63,027 nucleotides of DNA from Dialister succinatiphilus YIT 11850. GTDB lineage: Bacteria > Bacillota > Negativicutes > Veillonellales > Dialisteraceae. Shown here in pieces: positions 37,581 to 46,988 of this stretch. The DNA lies in the NCBI RefSeq assembly GCF_000242435.1, contig NZ_JH591188.1:329498-392524 (forward strand), written 5' to 3'. Below the pieces are notes generated by a model. That model saw only the letters and a list, made by a program, of their open reading frames with translations. It was not told where the DNA came from and did not search any database. Position 1 is the stretch's first letter. Every line of letters starts with the position of its first letter. Position numbers and translations under genes: made by a program.

Positions 37581-39776
37581 ATGGCAATGAATCCCGATTT
37601 CACAAAACTGGACCTGGAAAATCATCCTTCCTGTGATTACGATGTCTGGAAAACAGGGCTGGAAGAAACGACGGGCAAATCCTACAATGATTTGTACGAC
37701 ACCACCCTGGAGCGTATCCCCGTAGGTCCCCTGTATACCAAAGATATTTATAAAGAATGCAATCATCTGGATTTTATGAGCGGCATTCCTCCGTTCCTGA
37801 GAGGCCCCTACTCCACCATGTATGTATTCCGTCCATGGACAGTACGTCAGTATGCCGGCTTCTCCACAGCCGAAGAATCCAATGCCTTTTATAAGAGAAA
37901 CCTGGCTGCCGGGCAGAAGGGGCTGTCCATTGCATTCGACCTTCCTACCCACCGGGGCTACGATGCGGATAACCCCCGCGTAGTAGGCGATGTGGGCAAG
38001 GCAGGCGTATCGGTATGCTCCATGCTGGACATGAATATCCTCTTTGACGGTATCCCCCTGGACCAGATGTCCGTATCCATGACTATGAATGGCGCCGTGC
38101 TTCCCATCCTGGCTTTCTTCATCTGCGCCGGCATTGAGCAGGGGGTAGACAGGAAAATCCTCCAGGGCACTATCCAGAACGATATCCTGAAGGAATTCAT
38201 GGTCCGCAACACCTACATCTATCCGCCGGCCATGTCCATGCGTATCATCGGCGATATCTTCGAATACACCACCAAGTACATGCCGAAGTTCAATTCCATT
38301 TCCATTTCCGGCTACCACATCCAGGAATGCGGCGCTACCTGCGACCTGGAACTGGGCTATACCCTGGCTGATGGCATGGAATACATCCGCTGCGGTGAAA
38401 AAGCAGGACTGCCGGTGGATGCTTTCGCCAAGCGTCTGTCCTTCTTCTGGGACCAGGGCAAGAACTACTTCATGGAAGTAGCCAAGATGAGGGCTGCCAG
38501 AGTGCTGTGGGCTAAGATTCTGAAAGGCTTTGGCGCCAAAAATCCGAAGTCCATGGCTCTCCGTACCCATTCGCAGACCTCCGGCTGGTCCCTTACCGAA
38601 CAGGATCCCTTCAACAATATCACCAGAACCTGTATGGAAGCCATGTCCGCAGCCCTGGGCCACACCCAGTCCCTGCACACCAACGCCCTGGACGAAGCCA
38701 TCGCGCTGCCTACAGACTTCTCTGCCCGTCTGGCAAGAAATACGCAGCTCTATATCCAGGATGAAACGAAGGTTTGCAAGATTATCGATCCCTGGGGCGG
38801 TTCCTACTATCTGGAATACCTGACCAATGAAATGATTAAACGGTCCTGGGCCCATATCCAGGAAGTGGAATCTCTGGGAGGCATGGCCAAGGCTATTGCC
38901 ACAGGCCTTCCGAAGATGCGTATCGAGGAATGCGCTGCCCGCCGCCAGGCTGACATTGATTCCGGCAGAGAAACCATTGTAGGCCTGAACAAGTATCGTC
39001 TGGCCAAGGAAGACCCGTTGAACGTACTCTCCATTGACAATACCGCCGTACGGAATGCGCAGATTAAACGCCTTGAAAAGCTCCGCTCCATCCGGGATCC
39101 AGAAAAAGTACGCCGGGACCTGGAACACATTACCAAGTGTGCCGAGAGCAGGGACAATGGCAACCTTCTGGACGCTGCCGTACAGGCAGCCCATGACCGC
39201 TGCTCTCTGGGTGAAATTTCCGACGCCGTGGAAAAGGTGTCCGGCCGCTACAACGCCACCATCCATACCGTATCCGGCGTGTATTCCAGCGAATTCCAGG
39301 ATAACGGCCAGTTTGACAAGGCTAAGAAACTGATTGAAGAATTTGATGCACTCGAAGGCCGCCGTCCCCGTATCTTCTTCTGCAAGATGGGTCAGGACGG
39401 TCATGACAGAGGCCAGAAGGTACTGGCATCCTCCTTTGCCGACATGGGCTGGGACGTGGACGTAGGTCCCCTGTTCCAGACACCGGAAGAAGCGGCCCAG
39501 GATGCCGTAGATAACGATGTTCATATTGTTGGCTTCTCCTCTTTGGCTGCAGGACACAAGACACTGCTTCCAGCCCTGGTGGAAGAACTGAAGAAACGGG
39601 GCCGCAGCGATATCCTCGTTTGCATTGGCGGCGTTATCCCACCCCAGGATTACCAGTATCTCTATGACCATGGCGCCACTGCTATCTTTGGACCGGGCAC
39701 CAATATCCCGAAGTGCTGCATCGAACTTCTGCAGATCCTTGTGGACCGTGCCAAAGCCGAAGCCAGGGAAGGATAA
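37581..39776 (+). CDS. mutB: Methylmalonyl-CoA mutase large (alpha) subunit, MutB type
   Basis: 731 residues, the catalytic chain. Substrate barrel: [37 protein letters not shown] and [10 protein letters not shown], with the Tyr and Arg of true methylmalonyl-CoA mutases. The C-terminal cobalamin domain is intact: DGHDRG with ligand His608, then FSSLAAGH and [10 protein letters not shown]. It is a second, independent mutase besides the split enzyme at 27.8-30.0 kb, here behind a cobalamin riboswitch. GGAAGAGGAGG precedes ATG 37581. Confidence 0.97.
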   Translation: MAMNPDFTKLDLENHPSCDYDVWKTGLEETTGKSYNDLYDTTLERIPVGPLYTKDIYKECNHLDFMSGIPPFLRGPYSTMYVFRPWTVRQYAGFSTAEESNAFYKRNLAAGQKGLSIAFDLPTHRGYDADNPRVVGDVGKAGVSVCSMLDMNILFDGIPLDQMSVSMTMNGAVLPILAFFICAGIEQGVDRKILQGTIQNDILKEFMVRNTYIYPPAMSMRIIGDIFEYTTKYMPKFNSISISGYHIQECGATCDLELGYTLADGMEYIRCGEKAGLPVDAFAKRLSFFWDQGKNYFMEVAKMRAARVLWAKILKGFGAKNPKSMALRTHSQTSGWSLTEQDPFNNITRTCMEAMSAALGHTQSLHTNALDEAIALPTDFSARLARNTQLYIQDETKVCKIIDPWGGSYYLEYLTNEMIKRSWAHIQEVESLGGMAKAIATGLPKMRIEECAARRQADIDSGRETIVGLNKYRLAKEDPLNVLSIDNTAVRNAQIKRLEKLRSIRDPEKVRRDLEHITKCAESRDNGNLLDAAVQAAHDRCSLGEISDAVEKVSGRYNATIHTVSGVYSSEFQDNGQFDKAKKLIEEFDALEGRRPRIFFCKMGQDGHDRGQKVLASSFADMGWDVDVGPLFQTPEEAAQDAVDNDVHIVGFSSLAAGHKTLLPALVEELKKRGRSDILVCIGGVIPPQDYQYLYDHGATAIFGPGTNIPKCCIELLQILVDRAKAEAREG

Positions 39777-39787
39777 GGTAAGTGCTT

Positions 39788-40954
39788 ATGCCTGATAACG
39801 ATGATGACCTGAGACCCAGCTGGGTGCCGAAGGAAAAGAACCCTGAATTTGCCTGTACCGTTATGCGCGGCATTGACAGTGCCGTGAACAGCGTTACCAG
39901 TGCCAAGTATTACCCGAAGGAAAATCTCCGCCGCGTACCGCTTCGGAAGAAAATGAGCGTGGAAGAATATGTGGAAGGCGTGAAAAAGGGGGACCGTATG
40001 ATTCTGGCCAAGGCCATTACCCTCATTGAGAGTAACGCCCCCAAAGACTTCGATAAAGCCCAGCGCGTCCTGCAGGCACTCCTTCCCAGGACAGGACATT
40101 CCCTCCGTATCGGTATCACCGGTGTCCCCGGCGCAGGCAAGAGTACCTTCATCGAAGCCTTCGGGCAGCTTCTCTGTCAGCAGGGCTATAAAGTAGCCGT
40201 GCTGGCGGTGGACCCTACCAGCTCCATCACCGGCGGCTCCATTCTGGGCGATAAGACCAGGATGCAGAAACTGTCCCGGGAACCGAACTGTTTCATCAGG
40301 CCCTCTCCCTCCGGCGGTACCCTGGGAGGCGTGGCCAGGAAGAGCCGTGAAACCATGATGCTCTGCGAAGCGGCAGGCTGTGATGTGATCCTGGTAGAAA
40401 CCGTAGGCGTAGGCCAGTCAGAAACCACAGTCCGTTCCATGGTAGATTTCTTTATGCTGGTGGTTCTTACCGGTGCCGGCGATGACCTTCAGGGCATCAA
40501 GAAAGGCATTATGGAACTGGCCGATGCCATCGTGGTGAACAAGGCCGATGGGGACAATCTGGAAAGAGCTAAGGTCACCCAGGGAGAATACGAACGGATG
40601 GTAGAATTTATCCGCCCCGCTACGGAAGGCTGGAAAACCCATGCCTACCGCTGCTCTGCTCTGCAGAAAACGGGACTTCTGGAATTGTGGGCAGTGATGC
40701 GGGAATTTGAAAAGGTGACGAAAAAATCCGGCGCCTTTGAAAACCGACGCCAGCGCCAGATCATCGCCTGGGTCAAAACCATGATTGACGAGCATCTGCA
40801 CAATCTCTTCTATGAAGACCCTGTCATCAAAGGCAGACTTCCGGAAGTGAGGGCAGCCGTGCTGGCAGGGGTGGTATCACCCAGCCAGGCAGTGGCGGAA
40901 CTGATCAGGACCTTCGATCTTGATCGCGCCGCCGCCCGCCATTTGGATTCATAA
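39788..40954 (+). CDS. meaB: MeaB/ArgK-family GTPase, mutase chaperone (second copy)
   Basis: 388 residues. Same family as the 312-residue protein at 30078 but with an extra N-terminal segment of about 70 residues. Walker A GVPGAGKST, switch VAVDPTSSITGGSILGDKTRM, TVGVGQSETT and NKADGDNLE are present. It is placed after mutB in the riboswitch operon, so it probably serves that mutase. ATG 39788 follows AAGG at 39774-39777; a GTG at 39782 in frame is an alternative. A strong terminator follows. Confidence 0.93.
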   Translation: MPDNDDDLRPSWVPKEKNPEFACTVMRGIDSAVNSVTSAKYYPKENLRRVPLRKKMSVEEYVEGVKKGDRMILAKAITLIESNAPKDFDKAQRVLQALLPRTGHSLRIGITGVPGAGKSTFIEAFGQLLCQQGYKVAVLAVDPTSSITGGSILGDKTRMQKLSREPNCFIRPSPSGGTLGGVARKSRETMMLCEAAGCDVILVETVGVGQSETTVRSMVDFFMLVVLTGAGDDLQGIKKGIMELADAIVVNKADGDNLERAKVTQGEYERMVEFIRPATEGWKTHAYRCSALQKTGLLELWAVMREFEKVTKKSGAFENRRQRQIIAWVKTMIDEHLHNLFYEDPVIKGRLPEVRAAVLAGVVSPSQAVAELIRTFDLDRAAARHLDS

Positions 40955-40970
40955 GGAAATCCGACCTGCG

Positions 40971-41010
40971 AAAAGGGGGAGCGTCCATTACGGGGCCGCT
41001 CCCCCTTTCG
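40971..41010 (+). terminator. Terminator of the mutAB-meaB operon
   Basis: AAAGGGGGAGCG paired with CGCTCCCCCTTT over about 13 bases; the T run is short and followed by CGC. Confidence 0.7.
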
Positions 41011-41036
41011 CTAAATCCAAAGTCAAGGAGGAAATC

Positions 41037-41642
41037 ATGTATATCAATGGAGCATTCATGAAAGAATTGTACCTGGCGGGAGGACCCTACTACGGACTGC
41101 AGGAGGTTTTCTCCCGGGTCAAAGGCGTGGCCCGGGTGCGGGCAGGCTTTGCCAACTGCAGCAGCGACTCCCCTTCAAAGGAAGACATATACAGCGGCAA
41201 AGTGGAAGGCAGGGAATGCATACAGGTCATTTACAATCCGAAGAAAATCGACATTGTCAGCCTCCTTTCCCTCTTCTTTACCATTATCAACCCCTATACC
41301 GACGGCATCCAGGGGAAAGCCGAGGGGCCTCAGTTCCGGAGCGGTGTTTACTACACCAGCCCTGAAGATACCATGCAGATCAGCTATTACCTGACATTCC
41401 TGCAGAACCGCGGCATCCACCGCCGCATGACCGACGATGCAGTGGTATTCAATGCATTTGAAGGAGAAGGTGGAAGGCGGCCGCCGATTCGGACGGAAAT
41501 GAAGAGGCTGGAAAACTTCTACGAAGCGCCGGAAGAAGAACAGTACTTCCTGAGAAAGCACCCAGGCACCTACACGCCCATTCATATAGACCTTCTGGAA
41601 GAACTGGGAACCATAGGGAAAGTGGAGAATGAAAGGAAGTAA
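41037..41642 (+). CDS. MsrA-like protein lacking the catalytic cysteine
   Basis: 201 residues aligned to peptide methionine sulfoxide reductase A: LAGGPYYGLQEVFSRVKGV matches LAGGCFWGLEE-type starts, then IQVIYNPKKIDIVSLLSLFF and QFRSGVYY follow as in MsrA. The active-site Cys of GCFWG is Pro here (GPYYG), and Phe-Trp are Tyr-Tyr. The acid after the barrel (GREC) is kept, with a nearby Cys that is not at the catalytic place. It should lack ordinary reductase activity. I chose ATG 41037 because AAGGAGG precedes it; the longer frame re-reads meaB. Function unknown; possible methionine-sulfoxide binding. Confidence 0.8.
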   Translation: MYINGAFMKELYLAGGPYYGLQEVFSRVKGVARVRAGFANCSSDSPSKEDIYSGKVEGRECIQVIYNPKKIDIVSLLSLFFTIINPYTDGIQGKAEGPQFRSGVYYTSPEDTMQISYYLTFLQNRGIHRRMTDDAVVFNAFEGEGGRRPPIRTEMKRLENFYEAPEEEQYFLRKHPGTYTPIHIDLLEELGTIGKVENERK

Positions 41643-41737
41643 GACTCCTGTTTCCGCCATCCGCCATGGAAAGCCATGATTTCAAGCTCTGGAAGGATGG
41701 ATTGCTCCTAGGCACTTACCATCTGCGTCCTGTTCAT

Positions 41738-41765
41738 TTGACAGGGCAGGCAGAACGGCTATAAT
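41738..41765 (+). promoter_or_regulatory. Promoter of the TerC-family gene
   Basis: TTGACA (41738-41743), 16 bp, TATAAT (41760-41765). Confidence 0.85.
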
Positions 41766-41784
41766 AAGGACTGACAGTTATTCA

Positions 41785-41824
41785 TTGAAAAGAAACGGCA
41801 GTGAATCATGCCGTTTCTTTTATT
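41785..41824 (+). terminator. Leader attenuator before the TerC-family gene
   Basis: AAAGAAACGGCA-GTGAATCA-TGCCGTTTCTTT followed by T's, only 20 bp after the -10 and 20 bp before ATG 41841. The leader is too short (about 70 nt) for the manganese yybP-ykoY riboswitch that often precedes this family. Confidence 0.7.
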
Positions 41825-41840
41825 GTGAGGAGAAGAAACC

Positions 41841-42509
41841 ATGGAAATATTTACACTGCAGTTCTGGCTCAGCGTAGGAGCTATTATATTGATGGATTTA
41901 TCCCTGGGCGGTGATAACGCGGTGGTCATTGCCATGGCTTCCAACCGCCTGCCGGAAAAGGAGCGGAAGAAAGCCATCCTCATCGGCACCATAGGCGCCG
42001 TGGGCCTCCGCATGGCTCTGACTGCTGTGGCCGTATGGCTTCTTACCATCCCCTATCTCCAGGTGCTGGGCGGCATCCTCCTGATTCCCATTGCCATCCA
42101 CCTTCTGGCACCGGGCGATGAAGATCCCCATATAGAAGCATCCGATAATCTGTGGACGGCGGTGAAAACCATTATTCTGGCAGATTTCCTCATGTCCATC
42201 GACAATATCCTCTCTGTCGCCGGTGCTGCCAATGGTGATTTCCTTCTGGTAGTCTTCGGCCTCATGGTGAGCATCCCCATCATCGTCATGGGCAGCCAGC
42301 TCATAGGAAAAGTACTGGACCGCTTCCCCTTCCTCATGTACGCCGGCGCCGCCATGATCGGCTGGACCTCCGGTACCATGTTCCTCCACGACAAGGTGCT
42401 GGGCCCGGTGATTACCGCTGCTTTTGGCAGCTGGATAGAAACGGGCCTCCCCGCTTTCCTGGCTCTGGCGGTCTGCGTCCTGGGATACTTGAAAAGCCAT
42501 AGGAAATAA
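41841..42509 (+). CDS. TerC-family integral membrane protein (YjbE/YkoY type)
   Basis: 222 residues, about seven spans. The family signature LSLGGDNAVVIAMAS lies near residue 20 and LADFLMSIDNILSVAGAA near residue 116, the two conserved acid-containing motifs of TerC proteins. Relatives export manganese or help metallation of exported enzymes. Gene stands alone with promoter, attenuator and terminator. Not a tellurite-resistance gene in any proven sense. Confidence 0.92.
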   Translation: MEIFTLQFWLSVGAIILMDLSLGGDNAVVIAMASNRLPEKERKKAILIGTIGAVGLRMALTAVAVWLLTIPYLQVLGGILLIPIAIHLLAPGDEDPHIEASDNLWTAVKTIILADFLMSIDNILSVAGAANGDFLLVVFGLMVSIPIIVMGSQLIGKVLDRFPFLMYAGAAMIGWTSGTMFLHDKVLGPVITAAFGSWIETGLPAFLALAVCVLGYLKSHRK

Positions 42510-42522
42510 AAATCTCCACGTC

Positions 42523-42557
42523 AAAAAGGCCTCACAGAGAGCTGTGAAGCCTTTTAT
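42523..42557 (+). terminator. Terminator after the TerC-family gene
   Basis: AAAAGGC-TCACAG-AGAG-CTGTGA-GCCTTTT with one mismatch. Confidence 0.88.
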
Positions 42558-43115
42558 CGTGGAAAAGAACACACCACATGGCAGGCATTCCATATCCTGC
42601 CTTACCCCTGGCCGATGTATGCTTTTCATATTTCCTTGGTTTCAGTGCACTGAAGGGAAACGGCCTTCCTGCTTCCATCCCCTCCCTCCTGCTCCATGGA
42701 TGGGCGCCTGCAGGATTTCTGAGAGGATTTTGCCGGTTGGCTGTTTCTATAGGGATAGTCATGGAGAAGGGGAAGGCGTATCAGCCCGGGGAGAGTCTAT
42801 GCCAGAAACCGCTTTGTCATCCTGCTGGTATATGGTCAAAAAGGCCCGGAAAGAGGTGACCCTGGCGCCCTGGAGAGTCTTTCTGCCTGAAATGCTCCTG
42901 CACAGGCAAGGCCATCATGCAATGGAGATAGAACTCTTCCAATTCCAGTATATTATCCCTTTTTCTCACTGCATTCTATATAGGCTATGCTAATTTTGCA
43001 AAGAGTACCTTATTTATGGGGTTTCACCTTTTTTGCTGACACATAAGGTGATATGATAGGAAATGTAATTGAATCATCGAAAATGAGAGGAAGACCGTTT
43101 TTCGTGCCTTCCCCT
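42558..43115. other. Gene-free stretch before sucC
   Basis: Several overlapping frames of 76-149 codons exist on both strands but none has a ribosome site or recognisable protein. No palindrome array like that at 926-1690. The last 100 bases are AT-rich with TATGAT at 43052-43057, a possible -10 without a good -35. Confidence 0.45.
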
Positions 43116-43139
43116 GGAACCGCAGAGGCGGTTCTTTCA
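43116..43139 (+). terminator. Leader hairpin before sucC
   Basis: GAACCGC-AGAG-GCGGTTC followed by TTTC. A short intrinsic-terminator-like element 20 bases before the sucC ribosome site; possible attenuator. Confidence 0.5.
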
Positions 43140-43159
43140 TTTCCAAAAGGGGGATGTTT

Positions 43160-44356
43160 ATGAATATACATGAGTATCAGAGCAAGGCCATTATGAAGGA
43201 ATATGGCATTCATGTGCCTGAAGGATATCCGGCATTCACCGTAGAGGATGCGGTGGCTGCAGCGAAGCGGATCGGCACACCGGTGGTGGTTGTGAAGGCC
43301 CAGATTCATGCCGGCGGCCGCGGGGAAGCGGGAGGCGTCAAGCTGGCCCATTCTCCGGAAGAAGTGAGAAAATATGCCAGAGAGCTTCTGGGCAGCATCC
43401 TTGTGACCCGCCAGACCGGGCCCCAGGGAAAGAAAGTGAACCGTCTTCTCATCGAAGCAGGCGCCCATATCAAGAAGGAATATTATATTTCCTTTGTGGT
43501 GGACAGGGAATCCCGGTGCGTGGTGATGATGGCTTCCGAGTCCGGCGGCATGGCCATCGAAGATGTGGCTGCAGAAAATCCCGAGGCCATTCTGAAGGAA
43601 TATATCGACCCTGCCATCGGCCTGGCCGATTTCCAGGCAAACCGCATGGCGTATGCTCTTCATATGGAGCAGGCGGTGGTGCCGAAGGCGAAGACTTTTA
43701 TGAAATATCTGTACAAGCTGTTTGTAGATAAGGACTGCTCCCTGGCAGAATGCAATCCCCTGGTGGTGACAGAGGAGAATGAAGTGCTGGCTCTGGATGC
43801 CAAGCTGAATTTTGATGACAGTACCCTGTCCCGTCATCCCGAAATCGTGGCTCTCCGGGATATTACGGAAGAGGACCAGAAGGAAAGAGAAGCGGCGGCA
43901 GAAGGATTGAACTATGTAAACCTGGGCGGTGATGTGGCCTGCATGGTGAACGGTGCCGGCCTGGCTATGGCTACGGTGGATATTATTAAGGAAAACGGAG
44001 GAGAACCGGCCAATTTCCTGGATGTAGGCGGCGATTCCACACCGGAGAAAATCGTAGCTGCTTTCAAAATCATGCTGGAAGATGACCAGGTGCATGGCAT
44101 TCTGATCAATATTTTCGGCGGCATCAATAAGTGCGATGTCATTGCCACAGGCATTGTGGAGGCAGCGGCTCTCCTTTCCGGCGGAAAGGAAGAGTTCCCC
44201 ATTCCTGTGGTGGTGCGTCTGGAAGGACGGAATGTGGAAAAAGGACGGAAGATTCTGGAGGAAGCCCACATTGTGAACCTTTTCCCCGCTTCTTCCATGG
44301 ATGAGGGCGCTAAGAAAGTGATTCGCCTGGCGAAAGAGCAGAAGGAAAAGAAATAA
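43160..44356 (+). CDS. sucC: Succinate-CoA ligase (ADP-forming) beta subunit
   Basis: 398 residues. ATP-grasp subunit that binds nucleotide and works with SucD to interconvert succinate and succinyl-CoA. Starts with the family hallmark [27 protein letters not shown] is the ATP-grasp loop, and [14 protein letters not shown] is the C-terminal interface. I chose ATG 43160 rather than 43154 for that hallmark and for spacing from AAGGGGGA. In the context of this window it offers a second way, besides the CoA transferase, to activate succinate or to make ATP. Confidence 0.96.
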   Translation: MNIHEYQSKAIMKEYGIHVPEGYPAFTVEDAVAAAKRIGTPVVVVKAQIHAGGRGEAGGVKLAHSPEEVRKYARELLGSILVTRQTGPQGKKVNRLLIEAGAHIKKEYYISFVVDRESRCVVMMASESGGMAIEDVAAENPEAILKEYIDPAIGLADFQANRMAYALHMEQAVVPKAKTFMKYLYKLFVDKDCSLAECNPLVVTEENEVLALDAKLNFDDSTLSRHPEIVALRDITEEDQKEREAAAEGLNYVNLGGDVACMVNGAGLAMATVDIIKENGGEPANFLDVGGDSTPEKIVAAFKIMLEDDQVHGILINIFGGINKCDVIATGIVEAAALLSGGKEEFPIPVVVRLEGRNVEKGRKILEEAHIVNLFPASSMDEGAKKVIRLAKEQKEKK

Positions 44357-44368
44357 GGAGGGCTGGTT

Positions 44369-45271
44369 ATGAGTATATTAATCCATAAAGATACGAAGGT
44401 CATAGTACAGGGCATTACCGGCAGGGCAGCCCGTTTCCATACAGAACAGATGCAGGCTTACGGTACGAATATCGTAGGCGGTACGGCACCGGGAAAGGCG
44501 GGCCAGGTGTGCTGCGGTGTTCCCGTGTTCAATACGGTGAGAGACGCAGTGGCTGTGACCGGCGCCAATGCATCCGTCATTTTCGTGCCGGCTCCCTTTG
44601 CAGCGGATGCCATTCTGGAAGCGGTGGAAGCAGGTCTTGACCTGGTGGTATGCATCACAGAGCATATTCCTGTGGAAGACATGGTGAAGGTGCATCGTTA
44701 TATGGAAGGGAAAAAGACCCGTCTCATCGGGCCGAACTGTCCCGGCATCATCTCTGTGGATGAAGCCAATATTGGTATCATTCCCTCCCAGATTTATAAA
44801 AAAGGCCATGTAGGCGTCGTATCCAAATCCGGTACATTGACCTACGAAGCCACCTACCAGCTCACAGAGGCAGGCATTGGCCAGACCACGGCCATCGGTA
44901 TCGGCGGCGACCCCATCAAGGGTATGGACTTCATCGATACCCTGACCCTTTTCAATGAAGATCCGGAAACGGAAGCGGTGCTTATGATTGGTGAAATCGG
45001 CGGTAATGCAGAGGAAAGGGCGGCCCAGTGGATCAGGGAACATATGAAGAAGCCTGTGGCTGCTTTCATCGCAGGCCGCATGGCGCCTCCAGGAAAGCGC
45101 ATGGGTCATGCGGGGGCCATCATTTCCGGCGGCAAGGGCACGGCGGCTGAAAAGATTGCTGCCTTGAATGCCGTAGGCATTCCGGTGGCCAGAACTGTGG
45201 CAGATATCGGAGAAACGGTCATCCAACTGCTGAAGGAAAAGGGCATTTACGAGGACTGCCATACCTGCTGA
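44369..45271 (+). CDS. sucD: Succinate-CoA ligase (ADP-forming) alpha subunit
   Basis: 300 residues. CoA-binding Rossmann domain with [18 protein letters not shown] near residue 14, and the phosphohistidine region [18 protein letters not shown] near residue 245. [10 protein letters not shown] is the second family signature. AAGGAGGG precedes ATG 44369, 12 bp after sucC. It forms the ligase with SucC. Confidence 0.97.
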   Translation: MSILIHKDTKVIVQGITGRAARFHTEQMQAYGTNIVGGTAPGKAGQVCCGVPVFNTVRDAVAVTGANASVIFVPAPFAADAILEAVEAGLDLVVCITEHIPVEDMVKVHRYMEGKKTRLIGPNCPGIISVDEANIGIIPSQIYKKGHVGVVSKSGTLTYEATYQLTEAGIGQTTAIGIGGDPIKGMDFIDTLTLFNEDPETEAVLMIGEIGGNAEERAAQWIREHMKKPVAAFIAGRMAPPGKRMGHAGAIISGGKGTAAEKIAALNAVGIPVARTVADIGETVIQLLKEKGIYEDCHTC

Positions 45272-45286
45272 AGGGTGGAGCTTTAA

Positions 45287-45340
45287 GAAAAAACTGACTT
45301 CATGGTGGAATGTGATTCTGCCAGGAAGTCAGTTTTTTTA
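45287..45340 (+). terminator. Terminator after sucD
   Basis: AAAAAACTGACTTC paired with GAAGTCAGTTTTTTT over a long loop. Confidence 0.9.
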
Positions 45341-45557
45341 TGGATTCAGGTAGTTCTTTATAATCATCAGCCCTTTGCGAAGACGGGCCGTATTTCCGGC
45401 GGAGCATAGGGATACGCGGAGAAAACTGCTTTCTTCGTGGTTTGAAGCCATAAAACGGCCGGATGGAAGGAAGTCGGGTCCGCCTTGGCGGCAGGGCGGC
45501 GCTGTATTCGATTGCGGAAATTGCAGATACAGTGAAGGGGCTGTAATAGAAACGGAC

Positions 45558-45586
45558 TTGACGAAGCCTCTCCTTTCCGCTATTGT
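45558..45586 (+). promoter_or_regulatory. Promoter of the small membrane protein gene
   Basis: TTGACG (45558-45563), 17 bp, TATTGT (45581-45586). The 215 bp before it hold no gene I can support. Confidence 0.55.
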
Positions 45587-45620
45587 AAGGATAAGTCTTT
45601 AGGAAGCGGAGGAAGGCAGT

Positions 45621-45842
45621 ATGTTCTCAAAATTTCAGGATTTTCTTCTGGTGGTGGTTCTCTTCTACTCCATTTACCGTATCGGCTTCGGAGAAGGCGT
45701 CACTACGGTGAACCTTTTCATCCTTCTCTGTGCTGTGGTGGCGGTCATTTCTATGGCCCTCAAACGGAGCGGTGCCTATGACCGGGCCCACAAGCAGAGG
45801 GAAGAGGCTATGAAGAAAAAAGAGGAAAATAAGGAAGACTAA
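45621..45842 (+). CDS. Small two-span membrane protein
   Basis: 73 residues: hydrophobic FLLVVVLFYSIYRIGFG, a short turn, hydrophobic LFILLCAVVAVISMAL, then a highly charged tail (HKQREEAMKKKEENKED). GGAGGAAGG precedes ATG 45621, a promoter lies upstream and a terminator follows, so it is a real single-gene unit. No family recognised. The topology suggests a hairpin in the membrane with the charged tail in the cytoplasm. Confidence 0.75.
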   Translation: MFSKFQDFLLVVVLFYSIYRIGFGEGVTTVNLFILLCAVVAVISMALKRSGAYDRAHKQREEAMKKKEENKED

Positions 45843-45868
45843 AAAAGAGCCGGCAAGGCTCTTTTTTC
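45841..45868 (+). terminator. Terminator after the small membrane protein gene
   Basis: AAAAAAGAGCC paired with GGCTCTTTTTT around GGCAA. Confidence 0.9.
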
Positions 45869-45890
45869 ATGGAAAATAGGAGGAATAGCC

Positions 45891-45981
45891 GCTATCGTCT
45901 GTCGGCTGTCGGCTGTCGGCTATCGGCTATCGGTTGTCCGCTATCTGCTGGACGCTGTCCGCTATCCGATGTTTGCTATCC
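45891..45981. repeat. Heptamer tandem repeat, 13 units
   Basis: Thirteen consecutive 7-base units close to GCTRTCS: GCTATCG, TCTGTCG, GCTGTCG twice, GCTATCG twice, GTTGTCC, GCTATCT, GCTGGAC, GCTGTCC, GCTATCC, GATGTTT, GCTATCC. Degeneration increases to the right. Noncoding. Confidence 0.9.
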
Positions 45982-46128
45982 GCCAGGCGGCTTTTCACTG
46001 ATGAGTCATCGGCCAGTCCCGTGACGCTGGGTTTACATCATCGCCGCGCTGGGGGCAATCCGCAACTCTCTGGCCCAAAGACTCTCAAACCTGAGAGTAT
46101 TAAGAACCTGGGGCCCGTTATTCATTCC
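45982..46128. repeat. Degenerate copy D of the palindrome array
   Basis: Shares ordered wording with copies A and B: CCCGTGACGCTGGGTTTACA near 46018, then GGCAATCCGCAAC, TCTCAAACCTGAGAG and TTAAGAACC. More diverged than the others. Confidence 0.6.
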
Positions 46129-46824
46129 CTATGAATCCTCTGCACCTGCAGGGGGCAGCTCCGCCATTTTCCCAAAGGGAATGCCTCTGGTATCCTGTTT
46201 ATGGTCGGAAATGAAAAGGGCAAGGAGAACATCCTCTTCTTTTTCTATGATGACAGCGGTTATGTAGACCAGCTGGGTCATGCCGCCCCCGGTGAGGAGA
46301 AAGCTGGCACTGCCCTGTACGTAGGGAATGTCACCATCTTCCAATTTTTCCTCCCAGCCAGTGAATTTGTGGAGGCGGATGTGGGAGCTGTCCCTGTTGG
46401 TGATGGATGAGAGCCTGTCTTCCGGAAGATTTTCCTTAAAGCGGTCTTTCCATAATTGAAATTCTTCTTTGGGCAGGGAGAGTGAGACGCGGTAGCCGCC
46501 GTAGTAGCGGCGGCCCTGGCAGCGTACCTGCTCCAGGGATGTAGCACGGCCCAGGGAGACTGCAAGGGAAGCCAGCTCTTCATGGTATTCTGGATGATCA
46601 GGGAAAAGGGGAAGCGATTCCATTTCATGGGCCAGTTTTTCTTTCAGATCCTCCCGGGCAAAGAATTCTTTCATTTTCTTTCCTATAAAGCTGTCGTCCG
46701 CAGAGGTGACGGTGATGGAGGTTTCCATCATCCTGGCGTATCGACCGGAAAAGGTGAGGGCGTTCAGGAGGATAATGCCTGCCACCGCCAGGATGGAAAC
46801 CAGGGTAATCAGTACTTTTCTCAT
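46129..46824 (-). CDS. Membrane-anchored hypothetical protein
   Basis: 231 residues. One N-terminal transmembrane anchor or signal (MRKVLITLVSILAVAGIILLN in part) followed by an exported domain with many charged residues and a tyrosine-rich RYYGGYRVSLSLP segment. No family recognised. I chose ATG 46824 because AAAGGA lies just upstream; an ATG 24 bases further is possible. It ends in an Ala/Pro-rich acidic tail. Probably periplasmic, tethered to the inner membrane. Confidence 0.7.
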   Translation of the reverse strand: MRKVLITLVSILAVAGIILLNALTFSGRYARMMETSITVTSADDSFIGKKMKEFFAREDLKEKLAHEMESLPLFPDHPEYHEELASLAVSLGRATSLEQVRCQGRRYYGGYRVSLSLPKEEFQLWKDRFKENLPEDRLSSITNRDSSHIRLHKFTGWEEKLEDGDIPYVQGSASFLLTGGGMTQLVYITAVIIEKEEDVLLALFISDHKQDTRGIPFGKMAELPPAGAEDS

Positions 46825-46988
46825 GGTAGTCCTTTCTTGTGGATTCATTATACCATGAGAGCAGTGCCGTATGGCTGGAGGAGATTTCTGGCGGCCTGGC
46901 GGTCTGGTCTGTGCCCCTTAGGGCATGGACCGCAATGTTTTTTTGCCGACTGGTATGTAGGGACTTAGAGTTTCCATCGATGCGTACC

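Noticed and set aside
41645-41840. Manganese (yybP-ykoY) riboswitch before the TerC-family gene
   Set aside because: The leader between promoter and start is only about 70 nt and lacks the conserved four-way-junction text.
42544-42993. 149-codon frame in the gap before sucC
   Set aside because: No ribosome site, no recognisable protein, overlaps the TerC terminator and competing frames on both strands.
45375-45602. 75-codon frame upstream of the small membrane protein
   Set aside because: It ends inside the next gene's promoter, has no ribosome site and no family resemblance.
45891-45981. CRISPR-like array
   Set aside because: Units are 7 bases with no spacers and no cas genes nearby.
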